From GCA-002733465 sp039969155 (GTDB taxonomy: Bacteria; Pseudomonadota; Gammaproteobacteria; Enterobacterales; Kangiellaceae), in contig JBDVOJ010000015.1 in assembly GCA_039969155.1 (NCBI GenBank), forward strand, positions 35,381 to 99,380: a stretch of 64,000 nucleotides of DNA, read 5' to 3'. The notes below the pieces were generated by a model. The model was given only the letters and a program-made list of their open reading frames with translations. It had not been told where the DNA came from and searched no databases. Both the position numbers and the translations under genes were made by a program. Position 1 is the first letter of the stretch, and each line of letters opens with the position of its first letter. Shown in pieces: positions 54,180 to 63,404 of this stretch.

Positions 54180-55979
54180 TTAGTCGTTAATCTTTAGCAC
54201 GGCTAGGAATGCCTCTTGCGGAATGTCGACTTTACCGACACTCTTCATGCGCTTCTTACCCGCTTTTTGTTTTTCCAACAATTTACGTTTACGGGTAATA
54301 TCACCACCGTAACATTTGGCAGTCACATTCTTTCGTAACGCTTTCACCGTCGCTCTCGAGATAATATGATTTCCAATAGCTGCTTGAATAGCAACTTCGA
54401 ACATTTGCCGTGGAATCAGCTCTTTCATCTTTTCAACTAAATCTCTACCACGGTACTTAGCCTGTTCACGATGTACGATGATGGCTAGAGCATCAACTGT
54501 TTCACCGTTGATCAGAACGTCTAACTTAATTAAATCAGCTTCTTGGAAATGGTCAAAACTATAATCTAGCGAGGCATAACCACGACTAACCGATTTAAGT
54601 CTGTCGAAGAAATCTAACACCACTTCATTCATTGGAATTTTGTAAGTTAAAGAAACTTGAATGCCCATATATTCCATTCTAGTTTGCACGCCTCGACGTT
54701 CAACACACAAGGTTATGACGCTACCTAAATGCTCCTGAGGGACTAAGATATTGACCTCTGCAATCGGTTCTCTTAGTTCTGCAATGGTACTTGCATCTGG
54801 CAATTTAGCAGGGTTATCAACATAGACTAATTCATCTTTTGTGGTGAGTATTTCGTAAACTACTGTCGGCGCCGTGGTGATTAAATCAAGATCGTATTCT
54901 CGCTCTAATCGCTCTTGAATAATCTCCATATGCAACATTCCGAGGAACCCGCAACGGAATCCAAACCCCAAAGCTTGTGAATTTTCCGGTTCAAAAAACA
55001 GTGAAGCGTCGTTTAAGCTGAGTTTATTCAATGCATCACGAAATGATTCATAATCGTCTGAAGAGACCGGGAACATACCCGCGTATACTTGTGGCTTAAC
55101 TTTTTTAAACCCGTCTAAAATTTCGGTGGCACCGTCTTTCATATGGGTAATGGTGTCTCCAACAGGTGCTCCATGAATGTCTTTGATGCCGGCAATCACG
55201 TAACCAACTTCTCCGGCTTTTAATTCTGGCAAGTCATGTCGCTTAGGGGTAAAAATACCAACAAAGTCTACTAAATGCTGTTTGCCGATAGACATAGCTT
55301 GCATCTTATCGCCTTTTCTCAAAGTACCTTGTACCACTCGAACCAGTGAAACAACGCCTAGGTAATTGTCAAACCAAGAATCAATAATAAGTGCTTTCAA
55401 TGGTGCTTTAGGATCGCCTTGAGGCGGTGGAATTTTCTTAACTAGATCTTCCAATAAATCTTCAATACCAATCCCAGTTTTAGCGCTACATTGGACAGCA
55501 TCCATAGCTTCTAGACCAATAATGTCTTCTATTTCTTGAGCTACTCTATCAGGATCGGCTTGCGGCAAGTCAATTTTATTGAGTACTGGGATTACTTCTA
55601 GATCTTGTTCTATCGCTGTGTAGCAATTAGCTAAGGTTTGAGCTTCAACGCCTTGGCCCGCATCGACTACTAACAAAGCACCTTCACATGCCGCCAGCGA
55701 GCGTGACACTTCATAGGAAAAATCCACATGTCCGGGTGTATCGATAAAATTAAGCTGGTATGAATGACCATCTTTGGCCTTATAGTCCAAAGTGACACTC
55801 TGCGCCTTAATAGTAATCCCGCGCTCTTTTTCAATGTCCATAGAATCAAGGACTTGCGCAGACATTTCTCGATCAGATAGACCGCCACAAAACTGGATTA
55901 ACCTATCGGATAAAGTCGATTTTCCATGGTCGATATGAGCAATGATCGAAAAATTACGGATATATTGTGTATAGGACAT
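54180..55979 (-). CDS. lepA: Elongation factor 4 (LepA)
   Basis: A ribosomal back-translocase GTPase. G1 is AHIDHGKST, G3 DTPGHVDF and G4 NKID, and the C-terminal domain ends with the LepA-specific K-R-M-K region. The length of 599 is standard. It is the first gene of the lepA-lepB-DUF4845-rnc-era-recO-pdxJ-acpS series. About 190 bases separate it from the upstream gene, holding its promoter. Confidence 0.97.
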   Translation of the reverse strand: MSYTQYIRNFSIIAHIDHGKSTLSDRLIQFCGGLSDREMSAQVLDSMDIEKERGITIKAQSVTLDYKAKDGHSYQLNFIDTPGHVDFSYEVSRSLAACEGALLVVDAGQGVEAQTLANCYTAIEQDLEVIPVLNKIDLPQADPDRVAQEIEDIIGLEAMDAVQCSAKTGIGIEDLLEDLVKKIPPPQGDPKAPLKALIIDSWFDNYLGVVSLVRVVQGTLRKGDKMQAMSIGKQHLVDFVGIFTPKRHDLPELKAGEVGYVIAGIKDIHGAPVGDTITHMKDGATEILDGFKKVKPQVYAGMFPVSSDDYESFRDALNKLSLNDASLFFEPENSQALGFGFRCGFLGMLHMEIIQERLEREYDLDLITTAPTVVYEILTTKDELVYVDNPAKLPDASTIAELREPIAEVNILVPQEHLGSVITLCVERRGVQTRMEYMGIQVSLTYKIPMNEVVLDFFDRLKSVSRGYASLDYSFDHFQEADLIKLDVLINGETVDALAIIVHREQAKYRGRDLVEKMKELIPRQMFEVAIQAAIGNHIISRATVKALRKNVTAKCYGGDITRKRKLLEKQKAGKKRMKSVGKVDIPQEAFLAVLKIND

Positions 55980-56165
55980 AAATTACTTGAATATTATCGA
56001 CTTAGTCGATGTTTACCTAGGGATTTACAAAGGGCAGAATTGTAACCTATTTTATGGCTTGAGTATTGTCCAAATTGCGCTTTTTGCACGCCGATTAACA
56101 GTTAGAATTGTTAGCAACAGTGTGACTTTGCGCCATGCTTAACTTAGATAATCATCGGATCAGCA

Positions 56166-57074
56166 TCAATAGATAGCAGGCTCTCCTTTAGGACGGTTAC
56201 GAAAGCGCTGGTGTAACCACATATAATCTACTGGGTATTCACGTAAGTAATCTTCCAAGAATTGGTTAATTCGCGCGGCATCATGCTCCTCACTTTCGCC
56301 GGGAAACCCTTCAAAAGCGGGGTATAAAGTGAGATTGTAGCTATCGTCTTCGGCTAATCTTCGCTGAGTAAAAGGTACCACGGCTGCACCGGTCATTTTC
56401 GCCAACTTAGTGGTTGCTGTAATAGTCGCTGTCTGAATTCCAAAAAAAGGAACGAATACGGTCGTTTTTCCACCATAATTTTGATCAGCTGCATACCATA
56501 CTATTTCATTGTTTCGTAGAGCTTTAATGGTGCCTCGAACGTTACTTCGATCGAGCAATCCTTTTAAGTGACGTTGCCGGCCGTCTACCATCGCTTTTTC
56601 AAACAGCGGGTTCTTGTTAGGCTTGTACATTGCTAGAAAATCATAGTGACTACCTAACAAGCAACCTCCCATTTCTAAGCTTGTCATATGGAAACTTAAC
56701 AGAATAACGCCTTTTCCTTTAGCTAGCGCATTATCAAGATGTTCTTTCCCGGTTATTTGAGTATTAGCCTGCTGATGCTCTAAATTGCTATACCAACAGC
56801 TCGCTGTTTCGATAAACCCTTTGCCTGTGGCTTGCATGTTTTCTTGAAGTAAGGAGTCATGTTCCTGCGGTGATAAATTCGGAAAGCAAAGTGATAGGTT
56901 TTTACTAGCAATCCTGCGGCGCTTGCTCGCAAATTTAGCCATCAGTTTACCTGTAAAACTACCTAGTTTCGCCCGCTGATTGGGTGTAAGTTTTGCGATC
57001 AACTTGAGAAGGTAAAGACCTATATGGACTCCCCAGTAGCGAGGAGATTTAAAACTTTCAGAGTTTGATGACAT
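56166..57074 (-). CDS. LpxL/HtrB-family lipid A acyltransferase
   Basis: A membrane-bound acyl-ACP acyltransferase of the LpxL/LpxM type, transferring a secondary acyl chain to lipid A. The H-x4-D/E motif is His129...Glu134 (HMTSLE), and an N-terminal hydrophobic segment (about 14-30) anchors it. At 302 residues the length fits. Which acyl chain and position it uses cannot be told. Its start overlaps the small ORF at 57058 by 17 bases. Confidence 0.88.
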   Translation of the reverse strand: MSSNSESFKSPRYWGVHIGLYLLKLIAKLTPNQRAKLGSFTGKLMAKFASKRRRIASKNLSLCFPNLSPQEHDSLLQENMQATGKGFIETASCWYSNLEHQQANTQITGKEHLDNALAKGKGVILLSFHMTSLEMGGCLLGSHYDFLAMYKPNKNPLFEKAMVDGRQRHLKGLLDRSNVRGTIKALRNNEIVWYAADQNYGGKTTVFVPFFGIQTATITATTKLAKMTGAAVVPFTQRRLAEDDSYNLTLYPAFEGFPGESEEHDAARINQFLEDYLREYPVDYMWLHQRFRNRPKGEPAIY

Positions 57075-57231
57075 ACTTTAACCGAATAAATGTATAGGTA
57101 ACTAGCAAAAACAAATACAGTGGAATGCCAGAAACATAATTTACTAGATCATACTGGTTACTGATTAATATTTCACTACCATGAACAATAAACAAAGCAA
57201 ATAAAACACGCCCTGTTACGAGTCGCCACAA
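57058..57231 (-). CDS. Possible 57-residue two-helix membrane protein
   Basis: A short frame starting with TTG 57231 and ending with TGA at 57058-57060. It overlaps the glycosyltransferase end by 16 bases and the LpxL-like start by 17 bases, on the same strand, which is what a compact coupled operon looks like. The product has two hydrophobic stretches (about 8-23 and 34-49) and basic ends (LKYVIKL). The ribosome-binding site is weak. I do not recognise a homologue. It may instead be chance. Confidence 0.35.
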   Translation of the reverse strand: MWRLVTGRVLFALFIVHGSEILISNQYDLVNYVSGIPLYLFLLVTYTFIRLKYVIKL

Positions 57232-58259
57232 GCCGACTCAATGATTTCTCGATAACTCGGAATTAGTTGTTTAGATAAATAACGACTAGCGAGTTCGCGA
57301 AACTTCAATGTTTCGTCATTAGAAACCGTTTGCCAATTCTCGATTAACCATTGAAGTTTAACGGCCAGCGCTCGCCCTTCTGACTCAAACTCATCCAAAG
57401 AATATAACAATTCTTGGTCGATATATTCAGGGTACGCAACCCTATTGGGAGCGACTGGTACACAATCAAGATTAATCGCCTCCAACATACTTAAGCCTTG
57501 AAAATCATGTAAAGCAGTAGACACCACAATATCGGCTTCTAACAAAATTTGATCATATTTAGCTCGCGATTGAAATCCCCAATTATCAATGTAACCGGCG
57601 AAATCCAGTTGGGCATTTGCAAAACATGCTGGGACTTTTCTAAAAGACTGCCCTAACACCTGTAGACGGAAATTCAACTTTTTAGCTTGTAGTATCTTAA
57701 CAGCTTCGAACAAGACTTCGGGCTGTTTATCAAACTCCCACCGATGATTCCAAACAATCGATATAGGGTAACCTTGGTCAGCTTGCGTTCGAGATTTGGT
57801 TTGTTTTTCGTTAATTGGTCTTGAGCTACTAGCGATTTTGATCGGCACTGGTAATACAGCGCTCTTAAGTTCAATTGGCTCGATATCAGCTATCGATACG
57901 CCATCGGGCAATTTGTTAAATAGCCGGCGAGCTCCCTTGAAGAAAGTCGACAGATTGTAGTTAGAATTGAACAAGACTTTGTCCGCGCATCTCATCGAAT
58001 AGATCGCCGATAATTGTGCATTTAAACGATTGGACTCTTCTTGAGGTTGGGCATTTCTCGGATAATCGAACTGATTTTCATGACAATACAATATGGTTGG
58101 TAACTCGGCAAGCTTTGGAATAAAACCTCGTAGGCTATTAAGATCGACCATACTGGTTACTATTAGACAGTCATATTCTCGATTAAGCTCATTCGAGTAT
58201 TGATTCACGAGACTAATCGCATTACCTCTAATTCTCCACGGGTAATAACGATCAGGCAA
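57216..58259 (-). CDS. DUF3524 glycosyltransferase, tRNA-queuosine mannosyltransferase-like
   Basis: Resembles the DUF3524/QTMAN group, whose animal member adds mannose to queuosine in tRNA-Asp. Motifs seen are CHENQFDYP, WNHRWEFDKQP and HDFQGLSMLEA, a GT4-like C-terminal fold with the retaining-transferase E-containing loop. The listed start is TTG 58259, the first canonical one. However, the in-frame DNA upstream encodes R-K-I-L-L-I-S-G-Y-D-A-A-S-H-R-H-W at 58361 and down, the typical N terminus of this family. No ATG/GTG/TTG lies between there and the stop near 58430, so the real gene is longer and its start is unclear. The bacterial substrate is inferred. Confidence 0.75.
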   Translation of the reverse strand: MPDRYYPWRIRGNAISLVNQYSNELNREYDCLIVTSMVDLNSLRGFIPKLAELPTILYCHENQFDYPRNAQPQEESNRLNAQLSAIYSMRCADKVLFNSNYNLSTFFKGARRLFNKLPDGVSIADIEPIELKSAVLPVPIKIASSSRPINEKQTKSRTQADQGYPISIVWNHRWEFDKQPEVLFEAVKILQAKKLNFRLQVLGQSFRKVPACFANAQLDFAGYIDNWGFQSRAKYDQILLEADIVVSTALHDFQGLSMLEAINLDCVPVAPNRVAYPEYIDQELLYSLDEFESEGRALAVKLQWLIENWQTVSNDETLKFRELASRYLSKQLIPSYREIIESACGDS

Positions 58260-58440
58260 TGCTATTTGAGTCCAATCATATTGTCCCAGCTCACTTTGCA
58301 GGGTTTGCCGCCAATGGCGATGACTGGCCGCATCATATCCTGAGATTAAGAGAATCTTTCTACGATACTGGTTTAGAGAAGATTTTTCGGAAATCGAGTT
58401 AATAATATACGCCGCTACAAATCAGTTGATATCACTAATT

Positions 58441-59049
58441 CTAACTTACTCGTCCCGAGGCTTTGAGACTTTTTTTATACCAACGCACGATTTCCTTTTG
58501 ATCGGTTGAAATGTTTTTACCCTGTTCCCTAGCCTCGATTGCATGAGTTGCGATCATTGATTCGGCTTTGCGCTCGATTAGCGACAGCATTCTTAGTAGT
58601 TCTTTTTTCTCATCATTATTGAGAACCGACTCTAATTTTGAGGTTCGTGTGGATAGAGATTGGCTTAGTTTTTTATAGAGCGATTCTCCTTCAGCTGTTA
58701 GGATTAAATTCTTGATTTTGCGGTTCTTGCTGGACTCCACGACTTCAATTAACCCGCTCGAGAGCAAAGTCTTAACCGCTCTGCTAACCGTATAGGAATC
58801 TAATCGCCCCAGATAAGCAATGTCCGCGGATTTTATGGGCATGTAACTACCGACATTCAAAAGCACTCTAAATTCTCGAGGTTCTAAATTGCTAATACTT
58901 CGAATAGTCGCGTCTTTGCTCAATTGAAGTAAGTTAGTCACAACTGCCACCATAAATGGAAAGTGCTGAGTTAAGTCTATCGGATTGGCAATCCTATCAG
59001 TTAATTTGAGCTTAGCTTTACGAGGAAGTTGTAGGGGGTCGGGGCTCAT
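58441..59049 (-). CDS. MarR-family transcriptional regulator
   Basis: A 202-residue winged-helix regulator of the MarR type. The core is at about 45-150, with a recognition-helix segment (L-G-R-L-D-S-Y-T-V-S-R-A-V-K-T-L) and a wing with R-K-I-K-N-L-I-L-T. N- and C-terminal extensions are longer than typical MarR proteins (~145). The C-terminal tail is basic. Its start is directly adjacent to the end of the DUF2971 gene, so the two are co-transcribed. Its ligand and targets are unknown. Confidence 0.85.
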   Translation of the reverse strand: MSPDPLQLPRKAKLKLTDRIANPIDLTQHFPFMVAVVTNLLQLSKDATIRSISNLEPREFRVLLNVGSYMPIKSADIAYLGRLDSYTVSRAVKTLLSSGLIEVVESSKNRKIKNLILTAEGESLYKKLSQSLSTRTSKLESVLNNDEKKELLRMLSLIERKAESMIATHAIEAREQGKNISTDQKEIVRWYKKSLKASGRVS

Positions 59050-59925
59050 TTAGCTTCCCAGTTTCTGGTAGTTAAACTCATAACTATAATCAGAACAGAC
59101 CGCTTGATAAACGTTGATCTTCGGGTTGAGTTGATGAGCAGTCATTGCAAGTCTTTCAGCTTGGATCGGAGCGACTGCTGCTCCAATATAAATACTCTGA
59201 ATTAGTTCTTTGGCAACATTGATATGCCGATCAGCAGTTATTTGTTGATCAACAATTAAACGCCATTCTTTTTGAGTTCTGAAGCGGTAGTTTTGAGTGG
59301 TTAAGATTTTCTGAAAATCAACTTCTATCTCGTTCAGCTCTCCGACCATGTATTCGACACAGTCGGTAATTCTAACCGTTTTCGCTGGGTGCTTGTCATA
59401 GTGCACAGGCGCACACCTTTCAAAAATTGAGTCCTCTTCACAGCGAAATTTAATCACCACACCCGCATACCGATCAGCCTCAACTAACCAAAGTTCTGGG
59501 TTATTACTATCTGCAAATAGAGGTAAAAGTTGCTTGTTGGCGACATAGGCTAACCATTCTCTGTGGATCTGCAAGGCATCGTTAAATTGCTGCTCTACCA
59601 TCGCGGGTAACAAACCAACTAGAGACTCGCGTATTTCAGCTTCATCGTTAAAGCGGTTTTCGCCTCGCCAACGCCTTATTGCCTTCTGTAATGGATGGTT
59701 GGGATTGCCCCTTGGAGGCGATTTACCCAATATTGATGAAGTCATATACTTCACCGTTTTTTCAAATAACTCTTGGCAGTCAAACTGCAATTCACTATTT
59801 TGATTAGGCAAAAACGGGTCATTAAGCTGATCCGCTTGGAAAAGCGGCAACATTTGGTGCTGCAACACTTTGGCTGCCCCTTGGTAGCTACCAAAGTAAG
59901 CTAATGATGGTGGAAGTTCTAACAT
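59050..59925 (-). CDS. DUF2971-domain protein
   Basis: A 291-residue cytosolic protein with the DUF2971 pattern: a short N-terminal L-x-D-P-F segment (QLNDPFLP), a W-x-x-Y/G-V-x-I/V-x-F strand (AGVVIKFRCEE), a K-E-W-R-x-I segment and a strand I-Y-I-G-A-A-V. The family's function is unknown. It directly abuts the MarR gene with no gap and may be its partner or regulator-linked effector. Genes of this family often occur in accessory regions, so horizontal acquisition is possible. Confidence 0.7.
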   Translation of the reverse strand: MLELPPSLAYFGSYQGAAKVLQHQMLPLFQADQLNDPFLPNQNSELQFDCQELFEKTVKYMTSSILGKSPPRGNPNHPLQKAIRRWRGENRFNDEAEIRESLVGLLPAMVEQQFNDALQIHREWLAYVANKQLLPLFADSNNPELWLVEADRYAGVVIKFRCEEDSIFERCAPVHYDKHPAKTVRITDCVEYMVGELNEIEVDFQKILTTQNYRFRTQKEWRLIVDQQITADRHINVAKELIQSIYIGAAVAPIQAERLAMTAHQLNPKINVYQAVCSDYSYEFNYQKLGS

Positions 59926-60093
59926 ACCAAATCAAGACTCATCGTTTTTTAGTTATTGTGACTATGTATTTTCGTGATCGCTTTGTTGATAGCCGCACTC
60001 TTTATTAGGCAAGAAAAAGCACACTAAAATTTGTTCGGTTAATGACTACCTCAATAATTGTAGCTAAATTAGCAGTAAATAAGTAAATTATTT

Positions 60094-60597
60094 TTATATC
60101 AAAGACTTAAACATAATATGAGCATCAATAAGTCCTAGTTCGGGGTGCTTAAATGCTGCAGGCAAGGTGCCAACTATCTTAAATCCTAGCTTCTGCCAAA
60201 GCCGAATAGCCCCATGGTTACTTGAGACCACAAAGTTAAATTGCATTGCACCAAATCCCCGCTCTATCGCAGCCCGCTGAGACTCAATACACATTTTGGC
60301 TGCAACCCCTTTGCCTCTAGCTCTTTCTGCAACGATATATCCACAATTACAAATATGATTTGCGTTTCCGGCAAAATTAGCTTTTAAATAAAATGTGCCT
60401 AGGAGCTTTCCGGACTCATCCTCAGCTATAAAAGTCTCTAGGTTATTACTAACCCATAATTCTTTGGCTTGCTGCTGGTTAAGATTAGAATCGAACGCAT
60501 AAGTAGTTCCCAGCCTAAAAACCGGCGCTATTATTTCCCATATTCGAGGCCAATCACCGGTTTTTATTGGCCTAATTACAATACTTGGATTCGACAA
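60094..60597 (-). CDS. GNAT-family N-acetyltransferase
   Basis: A 167-residue acetyltransferase with a complete acetyl-CoA binding motif A (E-R-A-R-G-K-G-V-A-A-K-M, Q/R-x-x-G-x-G/A type) and motif B (N-H-G-A-I-R-L-W-Q-K-L-G-F). The start is TTG 60597, with AAGGGG a few bases upstream. The acceptor is unknown; RimI/PhnO/phosphinothricin-type relatives are possible. It is monocistronic, lying between DUF2971 and the divergent peptidoglycan gene. Confidence 0.85.
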   Translation of the reverse strand: MSNPSIVIRPIKTGDWPRIWEIIAPVFRLGTTYAFDSNLNQQQAKELWVSNNLETFIAEDESGKLLGTFYLKANFAGNANHICNCGYIVAERARGKGVAAKMCIESQRAAIERGFGAMQFNFVVSSNHGAIRLWQKLGFKIVGTLPAAFKHPELGLIDAHIMFKSLI

Positions 60598-60858
60598 ATT
60601 GTCCCCTTCAAATTGTTTTTCATAGTCAAGTATATTGTTTTAAGTGTACTAAAATAACTCCTCTAGAATAAATCTTCGCATGAATAATTTATGATTCATA
60701 GCTCTACGCTCTGAATCTGAACGCGTCGAAAACACTCCCTTATCAACAAAGATGCAACGCATTAGAATAATTTATTCCTCCAGGGCTGTTTGGAGTGGTA
60801 TTTATGGTGTAAGATTGCTCGAAATAGATTTATATCATTGTATGACTAAAACTTTTTT

Positions 60859-63387
60859 ATGAATATTTTATTCCTCAAAAAATCTCATTTAAACTTGGTG
60901 CTCTTACTATCTTTAGCTTTAGTAGGCTGTAGCCAGTTACCAATATCTCAAATTCCATCTGATAATTATAATGAAAGAATTCGATATCTAGTTATTCACT
61001 TTACTACCATTGATTATCAAGAATCAGTTAGGGCTTTAACTAAAGGTGGGGTGAGTGCGCATTATCTCATTCCCGAAAATAATGACCCCTCATACTCTGA
61101 GTCAAAGTTAAAAACAGTCCAACTAGTCGACGAAAGCAAGCGCGCTTGGCATGCGGGACGCAGCTATTGGCAAGGTCAAAATAATTTAAACGATCAATCT
61201 ATCGGCATTGAATTGGTATATCAGTCAAATTGTCATAAAGAAGAATTACAGGGAGAAGCGCTAACAAACACAGGATTTCAATATGATGGTTTGAATATCG
61301 AAGCCAAGTCGGATCGAATTTGTTTTTATCCCGATTTCGATCCAAAGCAAATTGAACAATTGATATTGTTAGTCAAAGATATCCTGAAACGAAACCCAGA
61401 AATCACCCCCGATAGAATCATAGGACATGCCGATATTACACCGGAGCGCCGAGTTGATCCTGGGCCTAAATTTCCTTGGCATCAATTATACAAAGAGGGA
61501 ATTGGTGCGTGGTACGAGCAACACAAAGTCGCTGAATACTGGCAATTGTTCAGACAGAATGATCCAAGCGTGCAATTAATTCAATCAGCTTTACGCGCAT
61601 ACGGATATGGTGTTTTAGAGACAGGCCAACTGGATTCTCAAACGATTAACGCGCTAACCGTTTTTCAAATGCATTTTAGACCTTGGCAGGTAGACGGCCA
61701 ACCGAGCGCGGAAACCGCTGCTACTCTTTTTGCTTTAATCGATAAGTATCGTAACAACAAATTAGCGAATCTACTTGAGCAATTTGACCAAGAATCAAAA
61801 CTGATAATTGCTCACCAAGACCAAGACTATCGAGGTCAATTTGATGGTCGCTACCCCGTTAGTGAACTAAGTACCAGAGAAATGGTTAATCACCGCCATT
61901 TGTTTAAAGCCTACTCTGGGCAAGGGAAATTAATCATTAGCAATGACAATGCAACATCAGCCGAATTCTATATCAACGGCAAGAAACTCAACTTTGGGAA
62001 GACTCTCAAAGATGATAATTCTAAGACTATCGATATTGGACAGTACACTCACTCAGGATTTAATACCTTTAGAATTGATAATGTACAACCAGAAGATGCT
62101 AAGTTGAAGGTTGAAATTCCTTTTCCGACACTTTCGCCTTTGGTTAATACTCAGTCATTGACCGATTTTTCTAAAAAGAAATTGCAAAATGTCGATCAAT
62201 TAATCAATCAGGAAGTAGCCGAGGGATTTCCGGGCGCAACACTGTTGATTGCTCACAAAGGTCAAATTATTAAGCATAGTGCGTACGGTTTCAGTAAGCG
62301 GTACGACCGTGAAGGTAATGAACTTGCCGACCCGACCAAAATGACTGAATCGACTCTGTTTGATTTAGCCTCCAATACAAAAATGTATGCGACTAATTAT
62401 GCAGTCATGAAATTAGTCAGCGACAACAGATTGAATGTCAATTTACCCATAAGTCATTACTTGCCTGAATACAGAGGCGAAGGCAGAGAATCGAGGCTAG
62501 TAAAAGATCTACTTAATCATTCCGCCGGCTATCAACCCGCAGTAGACTTTCACAAACAAGATAATAATTTAGGTACAAAGTTTTATTCACAACAAAAATC
62601 TAAAACTCAACAACTGCTGATCAAAAGTGTCCCGTTTAAGATTGGTCGTAACTTAGCGTCCGTTTATAGCGATGTAGATTACATGTTACTTGGAACTTTA
62701 ATCGAGCGGATCACTCACATGCCATTGGATGAATTTGTTGAGTCCTCTATCTATCGTCCGCTAGGACTAAAAAACACTCTATTTAACCCGCTAAAAAAGG
62801 GGTTTAATAAATCCCAAATAGCGGCTACAGAATTACAAGGAAATAGTCGCCAATCAAGTATTGAATTTGAGAATATTCGAACAGAAGTTGTTCATGGTGA
62901 AGTACACGATGAGAAAGCATTTTATTCCATGCAAGGCGTCGCAGGTCATGCTGGTTTGTTTTCAAATGCTAAAGAAACGGCGATTCTAGCGAGCATTATA
63001 CTGAATCGCGGAGGTTACGGAGAGCATCGCTTTTTTGACAAAAGTCAAATCGATCAATTTGTCACGCCCTCTCACTTAGATATTACCATGGGATTAGGTT
63101 GGCGGCGCGCAGGAAACGGCGAAAGAAAATGGCAGTTTGGCCCTTATGCCAGTCCTTATGCTATCGGTCATACTGGCTGGACTGGCACTGTGACAATCAT
63201 AGACCCGTTCTACGACTTAGTAATTGTTTTACTCACTAACAAAAAACATAGCAAAATGGTGGCCAAACAAGAAGATGGTTTTGTCACAGATGAAATGATT
63301 TTTCAGGGTGATACCTTCGAAACGGGAAAGTACGGAAGCATCATTGCTTTAATTTACGAAGCTCTACTAGAAAATCAATCTAACTAG
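60859..63387 (+). CDS. Lipoprotein fusion: AmiD-type amidase, PG-binding domain and YfeW-like serine hydrolase
   Basis: An 842-residue outer-membrane lipoprotein (signal ending LVGC, Cys24). Residues ~40-225 form an Amidase_2 N-acetylmuramoyl-L-alanine amidase with zinc ligands His47, His190 and Asp200 (I-G-H and R-V-D-P-G segments). Residues ~235-293 form a peptidoglycan-binding domain (D-P-S-V-Q-L-I-Q...). A ~135-residue linker follows. Residues ~440-830 form a beta-lactamase/penicillin-binding-like hydrolase with Ser505-x-x-Lys508, Y603-S-D, and H771-T-G, matching E. coli YfeW (PBP4B). The fusion pairs an enzyme releasing peptides with a DD-peptidase-type domain. The 17-base gap to the next gene suggests an operon for murein recycling. 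Confidence 0.85.
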   Translation: MNILFLKKSHLNLVLLLSLALVGCSQLPISQIPSDNYNERIRYLVIHFTTIDYQESVRALTKGGVSAHYLIPENNDPSYSESKLKTVQLVDESKRAWHAGRSYWQGQNNLNDQSIGIELVYQSNCHKEELQGEALTNTGFQYDGLNIEAKSDRICFYPDFDPKQIEQLILLVKDILKRNPEITPDRIIGHADITPERRVDPGPKFPWHQLYKEGIGAWYEQHKVAEYWQLFRQNDPSVQLIQSALRAYGYGVLETGQLDSQTINALTVFQMHFRPWQVDGQPSAETAATLFALIDKYRNNKLANLLEQFDQESKLIIAHQDQDYRGQFDGRYPVSELSTREMVNHRHLFKAYSGQGKLIISNDNATSAEFYINGKKLNFGKTLKDDNSKTIDIGQYTHSGFNTFRIDNVQPEDAKLKVEIPFPTLSPLVNTQSLTDFSKKKLQNVDQLINQEVAEGFPGATLLIAHKGQIIKHSAYGFSKRYDREGNELADPTKMTESTLFDLASNTKMYATNYAVMKLVSDNRLNVNLPISHYLPEYRGEGRESRLVKDLLNHSAGYQPAVDFHKQDNNLGTKFYSQQKSKTQQLLIKSVPFKIGRNLASVYSDVDYMLLGTLIERITHMPLDEFVESSIYRPLGLKNTLFNPLKKGFNKSQIAATELQGNSRQSSIEFENIRTEVVHGEVHDEKAFYSMQGVAGHAGLFSNAKETAILASIILNRGGYGEHRFFDKSQIDQFVTPSHLDITMGLGWRRAGNGERKWQFGPYASPYAIGHTGWTGTVTIIDPFYDLVIVLLTNKKHSKMVAKQEDGFVTDEMIFQGDTFETGKYGSIIALIYEALLENQSN

Positions 63388-63404
63388 CCAAACGATAACT
63401 GAAA

